DNA from: Pectinophora gossypiella
Lineage: Eukaryota; Arthropoda; Insecta; Lepidoptera; Gelechiidae
Assembly: GCF_024362695.1 (NCBI RefSeq)
Contig: NC_065412.1
Coordinates: 4,649,992 to 4,713,991 of the forward strand
Direction: 5' to 3'
Length of the DNA: 64,000 bases
This document shows, piece after piece, positions 30,890 through 42,700 of this stretch. A program made the translations under genes and the position numbers. The notes under the pieces were generated by a model that searched no databases, was not told where the DNA came from, and saw only the letters and a program-made list of their open reading frames with translations. Position 1 is the first letter of the stretch; each line of letters starts with the position of its first letter.

Positions 30890-33800
30890 CTAGTCGGGCT
30901 TGGTCTTGGCCATCTCGTCGGTGGGCGCGGCGGCGGCGCTGGGGAACCAGCCCCGCGGCCCGCGCTCGCCGTCCGACGCGCCGAGCTTCTCGCCGAATAG
31001 CCAGTGTCTGCGAGAAAGAGATTTATATTTCACGACATACGGTCACGAGTACTTATATGTATGCACTTTGAAACCATGTCACATTAACTTTTTTGACAAA
31101 TTAAACCGTAATCCTCATTAAATGTCAAATATGATAGTGCGACAGGGTTTTAAAGTAGGTACATGATATTGCTCATGACTGACATAAACGCCAATGCGCC
31201 GTGATACTATACGTACATCATGTTAGTGACATCGTAACGAATACTAAGGGAGATAATTCAGACGATAATTCTGAGTTAATATCAAGTGGAATTTTCCGTC
31301 ATTACGTTTCTCTTGATTAAAATTCATAAATAAGTTAAATAGAAATAGGGAAATGTTTTCCGTTACTTTTAGATCTGTCTTTATTTGCGTAGATCATATA
31401 TCTAGTTTAAGCTCCCTCAACCAAGTCTCTGCCGCATCCGTCACACAATGCAGCTCGGCTATGAAACATAGGAACCGGTGCAGAGGGCACCCATTCACTA
31501 CGTGGTTATTAACCACATTCACAGTATGGCGACTCCTTTAAGCCTTTATGTAGGTGATGGTTCGACTTCCCGTGGTTGGTCCTACATCGGTTCAGTCGGG
31601 TCCAGATTTTTCGTTTGGTTTTGTAGCCAGGGAGCTTCCGCGTGGGATCTCGAATAAGGTCCGCATTTGTGCCGTCGAACATGTGTACATCTATGCGTAT
31701 AGAACAGTAGTACCGACCTCCGTTGCCTGGTGGCTCGTATGACGTCACCGGGGCGTAGCGGCAGGCGCGGCTCGTCGCTGCAGGGCGCCGCCAGGGCCGC
31801 GCGCGGGCGGGACAGTATCGGCACCCAGCGGCCGGAGTAGTGAGATGTAGCCGTGTACAGACGCGACCGGAGACGCTTCTCAGACTTCTGGCACAGCTGT
31901 TCTCGCTGCAAGTTGTAAGGCATAGGTAATAAAGATGAACTTGTTATAACACGATTTCAGATCAATACTTTTTAATTAAATACTAATACTTAATACCCTT
32001 ACCCCTTACCCATGGTTTTTGCTTTTTTTATTTAATACTTTTTAATACTTTTTTTATTTTTTTTAGTAGCATGGAGAATGCTACACCGACAAGAGCGTGG
32101 CTCTTAAATTAGTGATGTGATGAGACTTTTTAATTTTATAATATAAAAAGTAATAACAAATAACAAATAGCTTCACGCCTGTAGCTCCAAAGGGGTAGGC
32201 AATTAATTAACATTGTAGGTATACAACTTATGTAAGTGATGACAGGGCGTTCAAATTACCAGTCTTTTTTTCATACAGGGTTTAATGACATCGTAACGAA
32301 AACTTTGAGGGTGATTCAGGCCATGATTCTGAGTTGATATCAAGTGGAATTTTTAAACTTGCACTACATCGAAGCGAAAGAAATGACGAATTGATACCAA
32401 ACAAATGACGACGCGAAGTCTGCCTGTATTTGCCTACACTACACTCTGATATACTGAATAGGTTAATGATTGTTTAGAAGATCAGAATGCATGGGCGTCA
32501 CCACTTGGGAACTAATATTAGGCAGTCAAATTACAGAAATTTTATTCAATAATTATTGATTTTTCCTTGCAGTTCCTTTTTCTCGGCTATGCAGGTTGAG
32601 AGAAGCTACAGTAATTTCAGGCGGATGACACGTTCGGCAAAAAATATTATGTAAAAATTGACATTTCAAAGTGTAACTTGAATGACGATATTTTCAAGTT
32701 TGAGTTTGAGTTTCATAACACTTGAGTGGACGACAATCTCAAAACTACGTACCGTCAAGTCATATGCCCCGCAGCCCTCGCGGACTGGCCACCGCAGCCC
32801 GTCGTACTGCGAGCCAAACAGCACGAACTTGAAGTTCTTCCTCCAGCCCAGGTTGTACGGGAACACGAACGGAGCCAGCCCCTGCTCCTCGCGCCGGCTC
32901 ACCGCCTTCTCCACGATCCAGTCCTCTATCGTCGTCTGATTGCGCAAGATTCCGCGAAGCTATAATAAAGAGTGTCAGTTATTTAATAAAATGCATAAAG
33001 AACGATTGAGTTACCATCCAAACCCCTTAGCAACTATGCTGTTGGAAACTAGCAACAGGGTAATGAGGCTCAAGAGGAAGGATGTTCTTAGGTGCTAAAT
33101 ATAATGGAAGATGGTGGCATTGGTTGCTTTATTTCCGGCTAATCAATAATCACGCAGTTTTGCGACTGATTCCAGATACTAAGTAATAAAAAAGTTACTT
33201 AATATTTCTCTCTTCATGTTCTGTGGTGTCCCACTATACTATCCTACCTCTGCTGAGCCAAGGTTCTAGAATTTTTTCCTCGCATTCACGTAGCAAAATA
33301 ACTGCTGTCACTTTTCTCTCTTTTGCAAGACTCTAATAGAATTCCCCAGTACATTCCATACAAACTAACCTAACAGCCATATATGTCCTAAAAGAACACA
33401 TAATATAATATAAGCTCACGACAACCCAATTGGGGTAGTCAGAGGTAACATAACATAACAAATAGTTCCATCGTAACATGAACTAATTATTAATTGCCCA
33501 CACCTCACCCAGCTTTCTGTCAGACCAAAATGATAGCTGGTGAGCCATACCGCCGTCTACATAATACATAATGGTCGAGCGAACTCTGTTACTACATTTA
33601 AGATAAATTAATAACTCATTGGTGCAAGTCTGATACTGGGATTCGAACTGGACCTAAAGAACTCCACATTCCCTACAAACTAGGCAACCCTACCTGCAAG
33701 TATAGCAGTGCGCTGACAGCCAGAACGACGCCGACCGCCATGCCGACGGCAAGTAACGTCAGCAGTAACGTCGTCAGAGTCAAGTACACCAGTGGCTCGC

Positions 33801-35272
33801 GCCCCGTGCCATGGTGCACGTACCACACGCGGTTCAGGGCGTGGTACACGCAGATTGGCAGCACCTTCATAAAAAAATACCACACGAGTTTAGAAGACTT
33901 ACATTATTCGAATATTGTGCAATTCCAATAATATTATATTTTATGGGTGAAATTGATAACCAAGTCAGTTAAGAATAATATTTCTATTTTCTTTTTTTTC
34001 TGTAACCTAATTGATGTTCCACTGCTGAGTAAAGGCCTTCCCCTTCTGTGCCTGTCTTGGGCATATATATTGTATTTTATCTTACATTAAATAAATTATT
34101 TATTATAAAATAATCAATGATTAGTTGATTAAAAGATTGATGTATCTTGTTATAAGATTTGCAGTGTGCATTGAATTCTTCTTTTTAATGCAAGAAACTT
34201 ATATTTATATTTATATTATATATAACTTTGTATTTGTAATTTTAAATGCTTGTTTGTTAATAAGGCTTCTAAAAAAGTTAGATCAATAACTCACAATGGA
34301 AGCATGTAGGCATCCCAAGACAGCTGATGTCAGGAACATAGTAAAATATCCATGGTTAGCATGTCCCACACAACAGTTGATCCATGGACAGTGGTGGTCC
34401 ATTTTCTTAACACAATACCCACCTGAAAAATAGATTAGATCCAATTTTGAAAGATATTTTTTTAAGACTTGTATATAGGTATATTTTTTATGCTTATTCT
34501 TTATGAAAAATGATATAACAGAGATCTTATTAAAAGTTTCTTGTTTATTCTACTCACACTTTCGACAGTGATGTGATCTTGGTGCTTTGTATCCTTTACA
34601 AATACTACAATATTGCAAGTATTGTGTATCTTCTTCATTGTCCTGTAACAAAACTTTAATAAGACAATATCTACATTAATATTATTAAGAAGATAAGTTT
34701 GTAAGCTAGTATGTAGTAGTTAATAGGAATCTGAAATACACAGAACAGCACATGAAGACAAATAGACAACACACAAGACAGACAAATGCTTCCATAAGGG
34801 TTCTAAGATGAGTTTAAACACTGTTTTCTAGAAAAGATTAAGGGTAGGGGCAGATAGGAGTCGTGGAGCAACCCTGCTGTGGCTGAAAACAATAAATTGA
34901 ACTTACTGGTTTCCATCCAATAGGCACAAACCCAGGACCTTCAAGCATTGACTGAAGGAAATAGTACAGCGTCGTGGCGGCTAAGCCGAGAAATATAGCG
35001 GAGTGTATCGCACCGCCTGTGGATGCATGTGGTGGCCACCACATACTCAGAACATGCATCATAGACCAGGTGATCAATTTAATGATACCTGTGGGAAAAC
35101 ACAATTTTAAGATAGCAAAATTATATCTGATAACTAAAAAAACATTTAGTAACAACAATTTATATATTTAGCTTTTTATAAAATCATTTAATACAGCAAT
35201 TTATGAAAAAAACTTACACAAAACAGAGATAGGCCCCCAATGGAGTAATCTGCGAAATGGGCTTCTAGCCAT
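30890..35272 (-). CDS. Zdhhc6: ZDHHC6-like ER palmitoyltransferase
   Basis: A DHHC S-acyltransferase that transfers palmitate to cysteines of ER membrane proteins. Minus-strand exons, in order: 35272-35218, 35088-34907, 34642-34558, 34422-34295, 33864-33694, 32959-32753, 31905-31718 and 31007-30890. They total 1134 nt, i.e. 377 residues plus stop, with phases matching throughout. The start MARSPFRRLLHWGP and first membrane segment resemble the family. The Cys-rich domain spans about residues 91-131, with the catalytic DHHC at 116-119. Exon 5 supplies two more membrane segments, TTIE (216-219) is the TTxE motif, and exons 7-8 give the SH3-like domain and the ..RGWFP.. end typical of ZDHHC6. 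The protein ends KTKPD, a KxKxx ER-retrieval pattern. The exon 7 donor is the weak GTCGGT. The human protein is somewhat longer (about 413 residues). Confidence 0.93.
31071..31180 (+). repeat. Dispersed repeat family C, copy 2 (ZDHHC6 intron 7)
   Basis: It matches 29678-29830 from CCATGTCACATTAACTTTTT through GACAGGGTTTTAAAGTAGGTA to GCTCATGACTG. It sits in the last intron of the ZDHHC6-like gene. Confidence 0.65.
31221..31383 (+). repeat. MITE fragment (TGTTAGTGACATCGTAACGA type)
   Basis: Its left part matches the 21581-21798 MITE: TGTTAGTGACA, CGTAACGAATACT, TTCAGACGA and TCTGAGTT...ATCAAGTGGAATTT. Its right part, ATTAAAATTCATAAATAAGT to TTTAGATCTGTCTTTAT, matches MITE family A. So it is either a hybrid or evidence that the two families share internal sequence. 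Confidence 0.65.
32273..32352 (+). repeat. MITE left-end fragment in ZDHHC6 intron
   Basis: ATACAGGGTTTAATGACATCG, CGTAACGAAAACT, GGTGATTCAGGCC and TCTGAGTTGATATCAAGTGG match the left half of the 21581-21798 MITE. The right half is missing. Confidence 0.6.
33415..33660 (-). repeat. tRNA-derived SINE in ZDHHC6 intron 5
   Basis: On the minus strand a B-box-like GTTCGAATCCCAGTATCAG head is followed by a body with GGTATGGCTCACCAGCTATC and CTGACAGAAAGCTGGGTGAG. It ends in a TTATGTTATGTTA tail. The tail type matches the element at 17386-17582. The A-box end is degraded. Confidence 0.7.
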
Positions 35273-36345
35273 TTTCCAAAGTGCCAATATTCAGAAATTA
35301 TTAAACAAAGTAAAACTTAAAACGAGACTAAAGCAAACGCCCTTATCATTCAATACATTTTAATTGAAAAAATATAAATAACCGTTCTACAATGCCACTA
35401 AAAGATGATCACCGATAGTACCGTACCGATCAGTTTGACTTGACATTGACAGTAACATTGACATGACAAATTAGAATTCGTTCAAAAATAGTTTAACGAA
35501 CGCTTCTTGTTGATTTGATGTGTACGTGTATCCGATTTTTAAAAAATAAGGGTATTGCCATGTTTTTCTAGAATATAGATACCAATTAGAATTGACGAAA
35601 CTATATAACAATGGTACTGGCATATAGATATGACATATTATTGTTAAACCCTGTGTAAACCCAAACATAATAAGTAAATCGCTAAAGCGAGAAAGACGAT
35701 AGCCTTATCTTCCTTTTATTTAGTTTCTTTCCCACTAACAACATACAGCTTAGTACGTAAAAAACAAAAGATAAATCAACCTAATCATGTTACGTTTTAC
35801 AGTGTATAACATTATGTTAATAGGAGTAAGTGTCTGGGATACAATATTACACAGCCAAATCATTGAAATTGTGTAACTTTTGTTAACTGAGAACAGCTGC
35901 TTAACATGCCATCCGAAGCACCTACTTATTGACTTAACGGTTAAATTTCGTCAATATTCTATTTTGGCCTGAATCGTAATTATATTAATAAAATTCAAGA
36001 AAAGGGGTAAATTTTCACCTTCTGGTATCACTGTTGTCACTGTTTCTGTCCCTTACAAGTTGCTTACAAGTCCCTTACGGGCGCGGGGCGACGCGGCGAC
36101 GCCGACTACAAATGGCTTTGTAACTTTAGTTTCCTAAAAATTGATTTTTAATAATTTCTACCATTTTTTACAAGTGAAAACATTACAAATTGGTAGAATT
36201 CATGGGTGTACACGACAACCCCAGCTACCACGTCACGCAGTTGTCACATCGCGATATTTTTGTGGCTCTTTTTAGGGTGTGTGCATTCTTTATTTGTGTT
36301 GTGCTACTTATGTGGATTATTAGGTGATATTTCTCTTTTTACTGG
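35273..36345. promoter_or_regulatory. Shared head-to-head upstream region of ZDHHC6 and moesin
   Basis: The ZDHHC6 start codon (minus, 35272) and the probable first non-coding moesin exon (plus, ending at a GTAAG donor at 36346) face away from each other across about 1 kb. A GC-rich patch at 36075-36105 (GGGCGCGGGGCGACGCGGCG) interrupts AT-rich DNA. No TATA box is obvious. The moesin 5' exon is inferred only from the donor at 36346 and the strong acceptor at 36681-36682. Confidence 0.45.
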
Positions 36346-36682
36346 GTAAGTTTTGGCTAAAATATTATTTCAAAATTTTATGAAAACACCACTTCAAAGT
36401 TCTACTTAACTTGTCCTGAATTCCTACCAGCGTTTCTGTGACTATTTAGCCGCCCGCCGGCGACAGTAATTTTATTGCCGTACCTCGAATACGCCAATAT
36501 TAGATTAAAATTAATAATTCTACCCATAAGACTGCCATTAATCAACGTTTGAACCGCATATCACTGTTGGTTCAGTCAGAATTCCTATGTAAATGTCACG
36601 CGGCAAGGTACTTGTCAATTCTGCTTGCTAACACTGGAATTTCCGTGGCTGATTTTCTTACATGTATGTTCTCTCGTTGCAG

Positions 36683-36716
36683 ATAGAGATTCCAAGCCGC
36701 CAAGATGCCGAAATCT
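36683..36716 (+). CDS. Moe: Moesin alternative first coding exon 1a (MPKS)
   Basis: After a strong acceptor (TTCTCTCGTTGCAG) the exon has a short leader and an ATG at 36705. It codes only MPKS before a GTGAGT donor at 36717. In phase it joins the exon at 47815 to give MPKSMNVRVTTMDA, close to known insect moesin N-termini. The leader's upstream exon probably ends at 36345. Confidence 0.8.
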
Positions 36717-39700
36717 GTGAGTACATTAGTTTTGTTTATGTTTTTCGCAAGTAAGTGAGGTTACGACGGTAGGTAGGGTAAAAGCAGTACTGTTGCTTGT
36801 GACTATCAATTTACTGATTTCACCAGTGCAATGTGATGAGGCGACTTAAATCTGCGACCAAATGCTACAATTCTCTTAAAAAATCATAGTTAGCCTTATG
36901 ACTGGAATGGTGTAGGATGTAGTCTTGGCTTACATTCCATATCTCAGAAGGTAGTTGTGAGTAAAGGTAAATTATCTAGATAAAGTATGGTGTAACATCA
37001 AAGAATTTTATTATAGGTTATCATTTTTAAAGTGTGAGATAAAATTGGTGATAATCTTTCCTGATACTTATATTATGTACCTTTTATTTTTCCTGAAGAA
37101 AAGTCACAAACTTTATACTAGTTGACACCTAGCAGAATTATATTTTATAAATGACTTATAAATTATATTTACTAGAAATTACTACTATAGAGGTAGATAG
37201 ACATATATATGTATGTAGATGTATCAACAGATTATATCCACTGTGACAAAGGAGGTTACTGATCACTGCTTTGCATTAATTGAGTAAAATGTTACATATT
37301 TCCCATGGTTGTGTTTGTTAGTGTTGTTATACCATCATTTGTATATGAACACATCTGTTGTCACTACAAATGATGAAAGAAATGAAATTTTCACTATCCA
37401 TTATTCACTAGCTGTGATGTAAATGACTCATGTAACAAATTTATCAGTAGTACAAATATCATCTTAATTGGGATGTATACTAGGTTCAAGATAAATTATG
37501 AAATTCTGAATGACAGATTTAAGACTAACTTAAAACATTTTCTTTTTCCTATTTATAAATTTTTATCAAGAAAAACAAAATAATAAGTTGACATTTTATC
37601 ATATTTTCATCACGACATGACATCACAGTGTGCTTTTTCATTCAAATTCCATAGTAAATTCATGTTTTGATGTTTAGTAAAAAGTAACTGTTTAGTTGGA
37701 AACTAGCCTATTACAATAAATAGCTATGATAAGTTTAAAACTCTCAATTAATCATCTTGTTTAGTAACATCTCCATAAATTGTAAAGATAGGATATAGAA
37801 TAAAAAACATATCTGAATATGAAATATTGTGACTAATAACTCTCTTATCATCATATCCTGGTTGACATTGACATTTTTCAGTTTCCGTTGTCCAGCTGAT
37901 ACAAAGAATTCATGTTTAATTTAACTGATTCATAATATCTACATTAACATTTTTATTTACATTGCTTCATCTTAATCGTCTCTGCTCTTATTCTATTTAT
38001 AGAAATCTGTTTTTTAGTTTATTTTACATGAATTGCACACTGCTTAAATCTATCTACAACTTTTTAAGTATTTTCATGTCAACTTTATAATTATTTTACT
38101 TGTGTTTCATTCTATTGTGTATGATTTATTTCTATTTTTGTATTTAAGTATGAACTTTAACATGTATTTCAGATACTTGGCTATATAAGCAACGCACTTG
38201 ATATAGGCGGAAATGATAACATTCTGGTCAGTCAACTGTGTGGATTTGAACACTTATCCCTTTGTCATAATGCTCCCCTTTTAATTTGCTTGGAAATTAA
38301 CATAATCTGTTGTTTGTTTGGTTATTTTTGTGTGTTCCTCAAATAGTTTCTTTTTTATATTTAATGCTATATTGAATATTCCTTTCTAGTAGAAATGTGT
38401 ATTATACCTATGTAACCACCAATTTGTTTTACCCCAAATGAAATATACTTTTCTAAGTATTTCTATGCACCTACCTATTTTCTATGTGCTAAATTTTGAG
38501 ATTTGATTGATCTAAGCTCTTATTTGCTACAGTTCAGGCTCCCATTGATTGACACATAGTGTGGCTTATTGTGGGAGTGAATGGAGTGGCTAATGATAAC
38601 TTGCTTACTACGCCATTGTTGCAGTGGTTAGCTTCAATTGACAGTTGTTTTTCTCGTTTTGAGCTCATTGAATCTTGCAGTTCAGTAAACACTCTTTGCC
38701 AAACGAAAAACCTGTGTAGTAATTATGTTGTCCTACAAATTGTGGTTGCTAGCTGAATGGCTAGCTGGTTGTGTAATGGTCGGCAAACGACATTCTTTGT
38801 AAAGCTTGTCGATGTATGTCGAAGGAAGGAAGTGGGAAAGTAGGACACGCTTTATCTAGTTAGTGGACAGTGCACCCTGTGCATAGATTGTTTGCTTACA
38901 TTCTCCAATAATATCTATTGTTATTTGTAGTGTTTCTTTGAATACCGCCGTTTGCAGTTATTTTTAGATTTGTAAATTATCTTTCATAAGATTTTATAAC
39001 AGTATTGACACCTATTCTATTGTATAGTTGTGTGGGAGCTACGTAAAACTCGAGATGTAAAAAAATATATTTCTAGGGTATTAATAGAATATAAGTTTAT
39101 TGCAAGTCACAAGTTACTAATAGTTTTAAGTTTTCAAGTTACTAATAGTTAGTAATAAAAACAGTACCTACATTATTATAGAAGCCTGCAGAGCCTTTCA
39201 AGTCTCGGACCCATCGGATGAATCACGATTTAATTTATATGCGTCTGAAAAAAGTTGCGATGTCGTGGGCGGTAGCACGGGCCACACCGCCCGGCTGTAG
39301 TCATCCTGGTACCTACCTGTTTTATATAGGTATATAAACCATTATGGTATGCGTAGTAGGTATCTAACTTATAGACTATTAGTTAAATCCCTCTTTCATA
39401 AAGCCAACTTTACAACTTTTAGTAATCGGTGCGATTAGAATAATTGCCACCGAATACTGTGGTGAAGTTTTCTCGTTAATTTTGCAAATAAAACTAAAAT
39501 TCCCATGTCCCGCGGTTGGGTCGTGTGTAGCGTGCGGTACGCCAGCGGAGGCTTCACGCGAAGGTGATCGCGCGGCATGGCCTTGGAGTCAGGGCGGCGC
39601 GGGCGCATCCCCGCAACGCAACCGTTCAGTTTGAACTCTACCGCCGCGTCCGGCAGACGCGGCTACAGTGCCGTCTACAACACACCCCACAAAGTAATCA

Positions 39701-42700
39701 AATACAGTGCAAGTGTCTGTGACATTATTTTAGTGCGTGTGAACCTATAAATCAGCCACCATGGTCGCCGGAGGAAAACAGGTACGAGTTACATAACCAA
39801 GGCTGTGCCACTCGTGGTCGGAGTTCAAAGGGCGGCTTCGCTCCTGCAAACGTTGGCTGACTGTTTAAATGTACCTATCGTACCTACCAACTACAGAGAG
39901 ATACTACAAGATAAGTAACGTCCTTTAAGGACTGAGTATTGTAGAAAACATAAATTGAATTATTATTCTAATATAATTCTACATTTTCCTGAAAGAGTCA
40001 TATAATTTAATGGTACATTTCCGGCATTACAGTTTAGTCATTATTTCCAAATATGATGTCATAGAATTCCTTTCAAAGATTATTCGCCTTCACTATCAGG
40101 ATTTATAGCTGCCTCTAGACAGCAGCGATACCTATTAGGTGTTGTTGTCATAAGTAGTTATCACTTACAGGCACGTAACAGCGTCTACCTAGCAACAAGT
40201 TCACAGTTGTCTCAAGCAATATATTATAAACCACGATTAGGTCTCGAAGCATCATGTTGACTCTAATCATAAGTCATGGTGATGTCATCGCCGCTCCGCA
40301 CATCCAACATGGGGTCGGACTCACTTTTATTATTTATTTTGCATCGCGCAAACGGTTGTAACCGTCTTTTTATTCCCCATCCCTATCCTTCCCACTTATA
40401 AGAAAGAGATGGGTTGGGCCACCTTTCCTGTTTTGCTGGCTCCCTGCTCTCGTTCAAATAATATTTTAGCCATGCAATATTCGTGATACGTAAATTTTAT
40501 ACTGCATTCTTATGTCCTTATCGCAAGGGTTTTATGGCCATAGTTTATTATGTACTTTTGAATTATCAGAAATAAGAGCCTTAAAAAAGAAAATCGTGAC
40601 GATTGCGTAAGCTTCTTAAATTTTGTTGGACTATGATTATGAAAATGTTATATCTTATCTTTCAGTGTGATCAGGACAGGACGTTAGATGGCTCGGTAAG
40701 AGCTCCTGAAATGTTGGTGACATTATCATTGAATCACTAATTATTACAATGATTAAACTACACGTCTATTACACACGTCTTTTTTTCTATTACAGAGAGC
40801 AAATTACAAATGATATTATAGTACTGACCTTTTGAAGCGACATTGACTTATGCACCTGCATCGTGTTTGAAATCATTAAGAGTTGTAAAAGCGACAGAGG
40901 TAATTTTTGCCTCATCGTCTTTACTTTGGTCGTGTACATTGTGTGTAATCTCAAGGTTTTCCTCGTCTGAAAGCCGGTTTCGTGGCAAAAAAGTACTAAT
41001 CATTCGTTTTATCCAATAGCCTGGGATCTTCGTACATAATACCCACAAAAATTACCACTTCATAGTTCGAAAATGTCACGAGTTTCGAAGTCTGCGGATG
41101 CAGAACATATCAATAAACTCGTATTAATTCTACTAGAACTGACTTGTTTTTGTCTAAACAACGAAGGCTAACCTTTGATGGTTTGAAATCTACTTCCATA
41201 AGCAGTATTGGCAATCAATCTTATATATTATTAATTTGCAACACACTGTGACAACTTATAAATAGTTGCGTGACAATTTCCGACGTGGTGTCTGCAGAGC
41301 GCGTGATCAGGCCGGTGTCAGCATTGGCCGGTGGACACGTCGGTCATTCATCACATATCGCTGTACTTGAATTTAATTTGACGGTCGATATGCTCTGTGG
41401 CCATGTAGCGCCGTTTCACTTCGTTTCACCCGCGCACTATTGCGATTTCTACAAAAGTTGGGCGCATTTCTTTCTCCACCTTTACAATTTTACTTATGAG
41501 TCGCAATCTGGAAATTTCGATGTTTAATCTAATTACAGTCAGCGTTTTTTATTAACAAGTTTAGTCTGTGAAGTTCTTTATTGTGCGTCTACTTTTTACG
41601 TGGTAGTTGGGACTTCTTTTCTGTTGTGTTATACATTGCCCAATCTTGGTTTATTCATCGTCAGCGCATCCGCCACGTGTCGTAGCCACCTGTCGGGCCA
41701 CCTGTCTTTCACCCGCCCGTTGATCCCCCTTCATGTCCCTATTACGAATGAACCCAAACCCCTCTGAACTGATATTGGAATCTAATTCTACATGGTTACT
41801 TCCAAATGTGTTCTGTTTGATACGTCCGCGGCGTGCCTCTACAACTAAACCCGGCTTACGTCAATGTAATCTTATTATGTGACCAAAATGTTCAGGATTT
41901 GCAGGACTATAAAGGACTTTTGTTTTTAAGTACATTACCTGCTGTCGTCCTTCCGACCTACCTGGTTTTTTAATCCCCTTCCAATTAAGTTTGTCTAACT
42001 GTTGCATTGGACGTATCATTCTTAGTTATATCTTTATTTTATTTTAATTATAATGATTTTAAGTTCGTGTTGCATTTTTTAATAACTGCAACTTATCTGT
42101 ATGTAGGTAGTTAATTATTACTAATGCACACCTTTTCGTGTCAGTATTGTTTAAAATATATCTTAAGAATTATAATAGGCACCTTGGAAGCGGCATTTAA
42201 GTGTAGTGACTTGTTTCATTCCTATTGCACACCGTCACGATAATTACGCACTGAAATCAACTAGTCTGTACCATTAGATGGCTCCCACAAGAAATGGTCT
42301 CCATAATTATGGCTCACCTTGGACACCATCCACTAGTCACTTCCTACTAGACGTTAGAAAAATCTTATGATAATGGACGAACTTTAAAGTCGTTTCGACA
42401 GCAAACAATGCTGTGAGAAACACATTTGGGTTTTTGCTAAATATCCCAAAAGCATGTTATGTAAATGAGTACAATAACGGCGCTCCTTAGTCTTTACTTA
42501 GCTCTATGCCTCGTAGCTGAAGCAAATCGCCGCAAGGACACATTTGTCACTGGCTGTAACATCTTTTAGGTATAATGTTATTCATCTTGAACAATATATA
42601 CATGCTTGTTTTACCTATTGTGTGATGTTCTCAGAAATTGAATATTAGCAAAACACGTCAACTCGATGTTAAAAATAGTAGTAAACGTACAGATGGTTGC

